This document shows, one piece after another, positions 23,397 through 23,441 of a stretch of 23,441 nucleotides of DNA. The DNA is taken from contig JAEOSA010000008.1 of assembly GCA_016840595.1 (NCBI GenBank), forward strand, positions 1 to 23,441, given 5' to 3'. A program made the position numbers and the translations under genes. This DNA comes from Candidatus Hermodarchaeota archaeon. GTDB lineage: Archaea > Asgardarchaeota > Hermodarchaeia > Hermodarchaeales > Hermodarchaeaceae. Every line of letters begins with the position of its first letter. Within the stretch, counting starts at the first letter, position 1. A model generated the notes under the pieces. It searched no databases. It saw only the letters and a list, made by a program, of their open reading frames with translations, and had not been told where the DNA came from.

Positions 23397-23441
23397 TTAG
23401 AATCTCATTGAGGCTTTGCGAAGCTGTCCGAGGTTTCGGGT
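23397..23441 (-). CDS. pheS: Last codons of probable phenylalanine--tRNA ligase alpha subunit
   Basis: An open frame enters from the right edge and ends at a TAA (23397-23399), coding for TRNLGQLRKASMRF. The tail resembles the end of archaeal PheS, where a conserved aromatic/Leu-Arg stretch (such as LxWLR) closes the protein, and pheS-pheT order is common. Only 14 residues are visible, so the identification rests mostly on position directly before pheT. Confidence 0.5.
   Translation of the reverse strand, partial: TRNLGQLRKASMRF

Overview
The window reads as chromosomal DNA of an archaeon, most likely of the Asgard group. This is an inference. It rests on a Rab/Ras-type small GTPase (1808-2371), an archaeal/eukaryotic-type phenylalanyl-tRNA synthetase beta chain (21725-23383), an archaeal COG2522-type regulator with a ThiN domain, Lrp/AsnC and THEP1 proteins, and promoters with TATA elements. 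Many genes start with GTG or TTG behind GGTG- or GGAGG-type ribosome binding sites. I see no transposase, phage gene, CRISPR array, rRNA or tRNA, and no gene-free stretch longer than about 210 bases.

Layout. Bases 1-1602 (minus) hold a partial unknown gene, a small unknown gene and a radical-SAM activase of the NrdG type. Bases 1808-4571 (plus) hold the GTPase, the ThiN-domain regulator and an asparagine-synthase-like ligase without a glutaminase domain. Bases 4585-8893 (minus) hold a glycosyltransferase and a three-gene sulfonate operon: cysH-type APS/PAPS reductase, cysteate synthase and fused sulfopyruvate decarboxylase ComDE. Bases 9079-11310 (plus) hold an Lrp/AsnC regulator divergent from that operon, an ATP-grasp ligase and a PIG-L deacetylase. 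Bases 11333-14616 (minus) hold a GT-B surface-polysaccharide protein and a Wzx-like flippase. Bases 14818-18237 (plus) encode a large TPR-CHAT protein whose CHAT catalytic pair looks lost. Bases 18252-19608 (minus) are two zinc-ribbon membrane proteins, one a CPBP/CAAX-type protease. Bases 19722-20761 (plus) are a dUTPase-type enzyme and a THEP1 NTPase. Bases 20781-21596 (minus) are a multi-pass membrane protein, and 21725-23441 (minus) hold pheT and the last codons of what is probably pheS.

How the genes fit together. The clearest system is the sulfonate operon. CysH would release sulfite from activated sulfate. Cysteate synthase would combine sulfite with O-phosphoserine to give L-cysteate. 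A transaminase not in the window would give sulfopyruvate, and ComDE would decarboxylate it to sulfoacetaldehyde, the coenzyme M precursor. No gene for the later thiolation to coenzyme M is present. The operon is surrounded by glycan-type genes (glycosyltransferases, ATP-grasp ligase, deacetylase, amidoligase, flippase). The product may therefore be coenzyme M, or a sulfonate such as cysteate or taurine that is attached to a surface glycan. The second idea is speculative.
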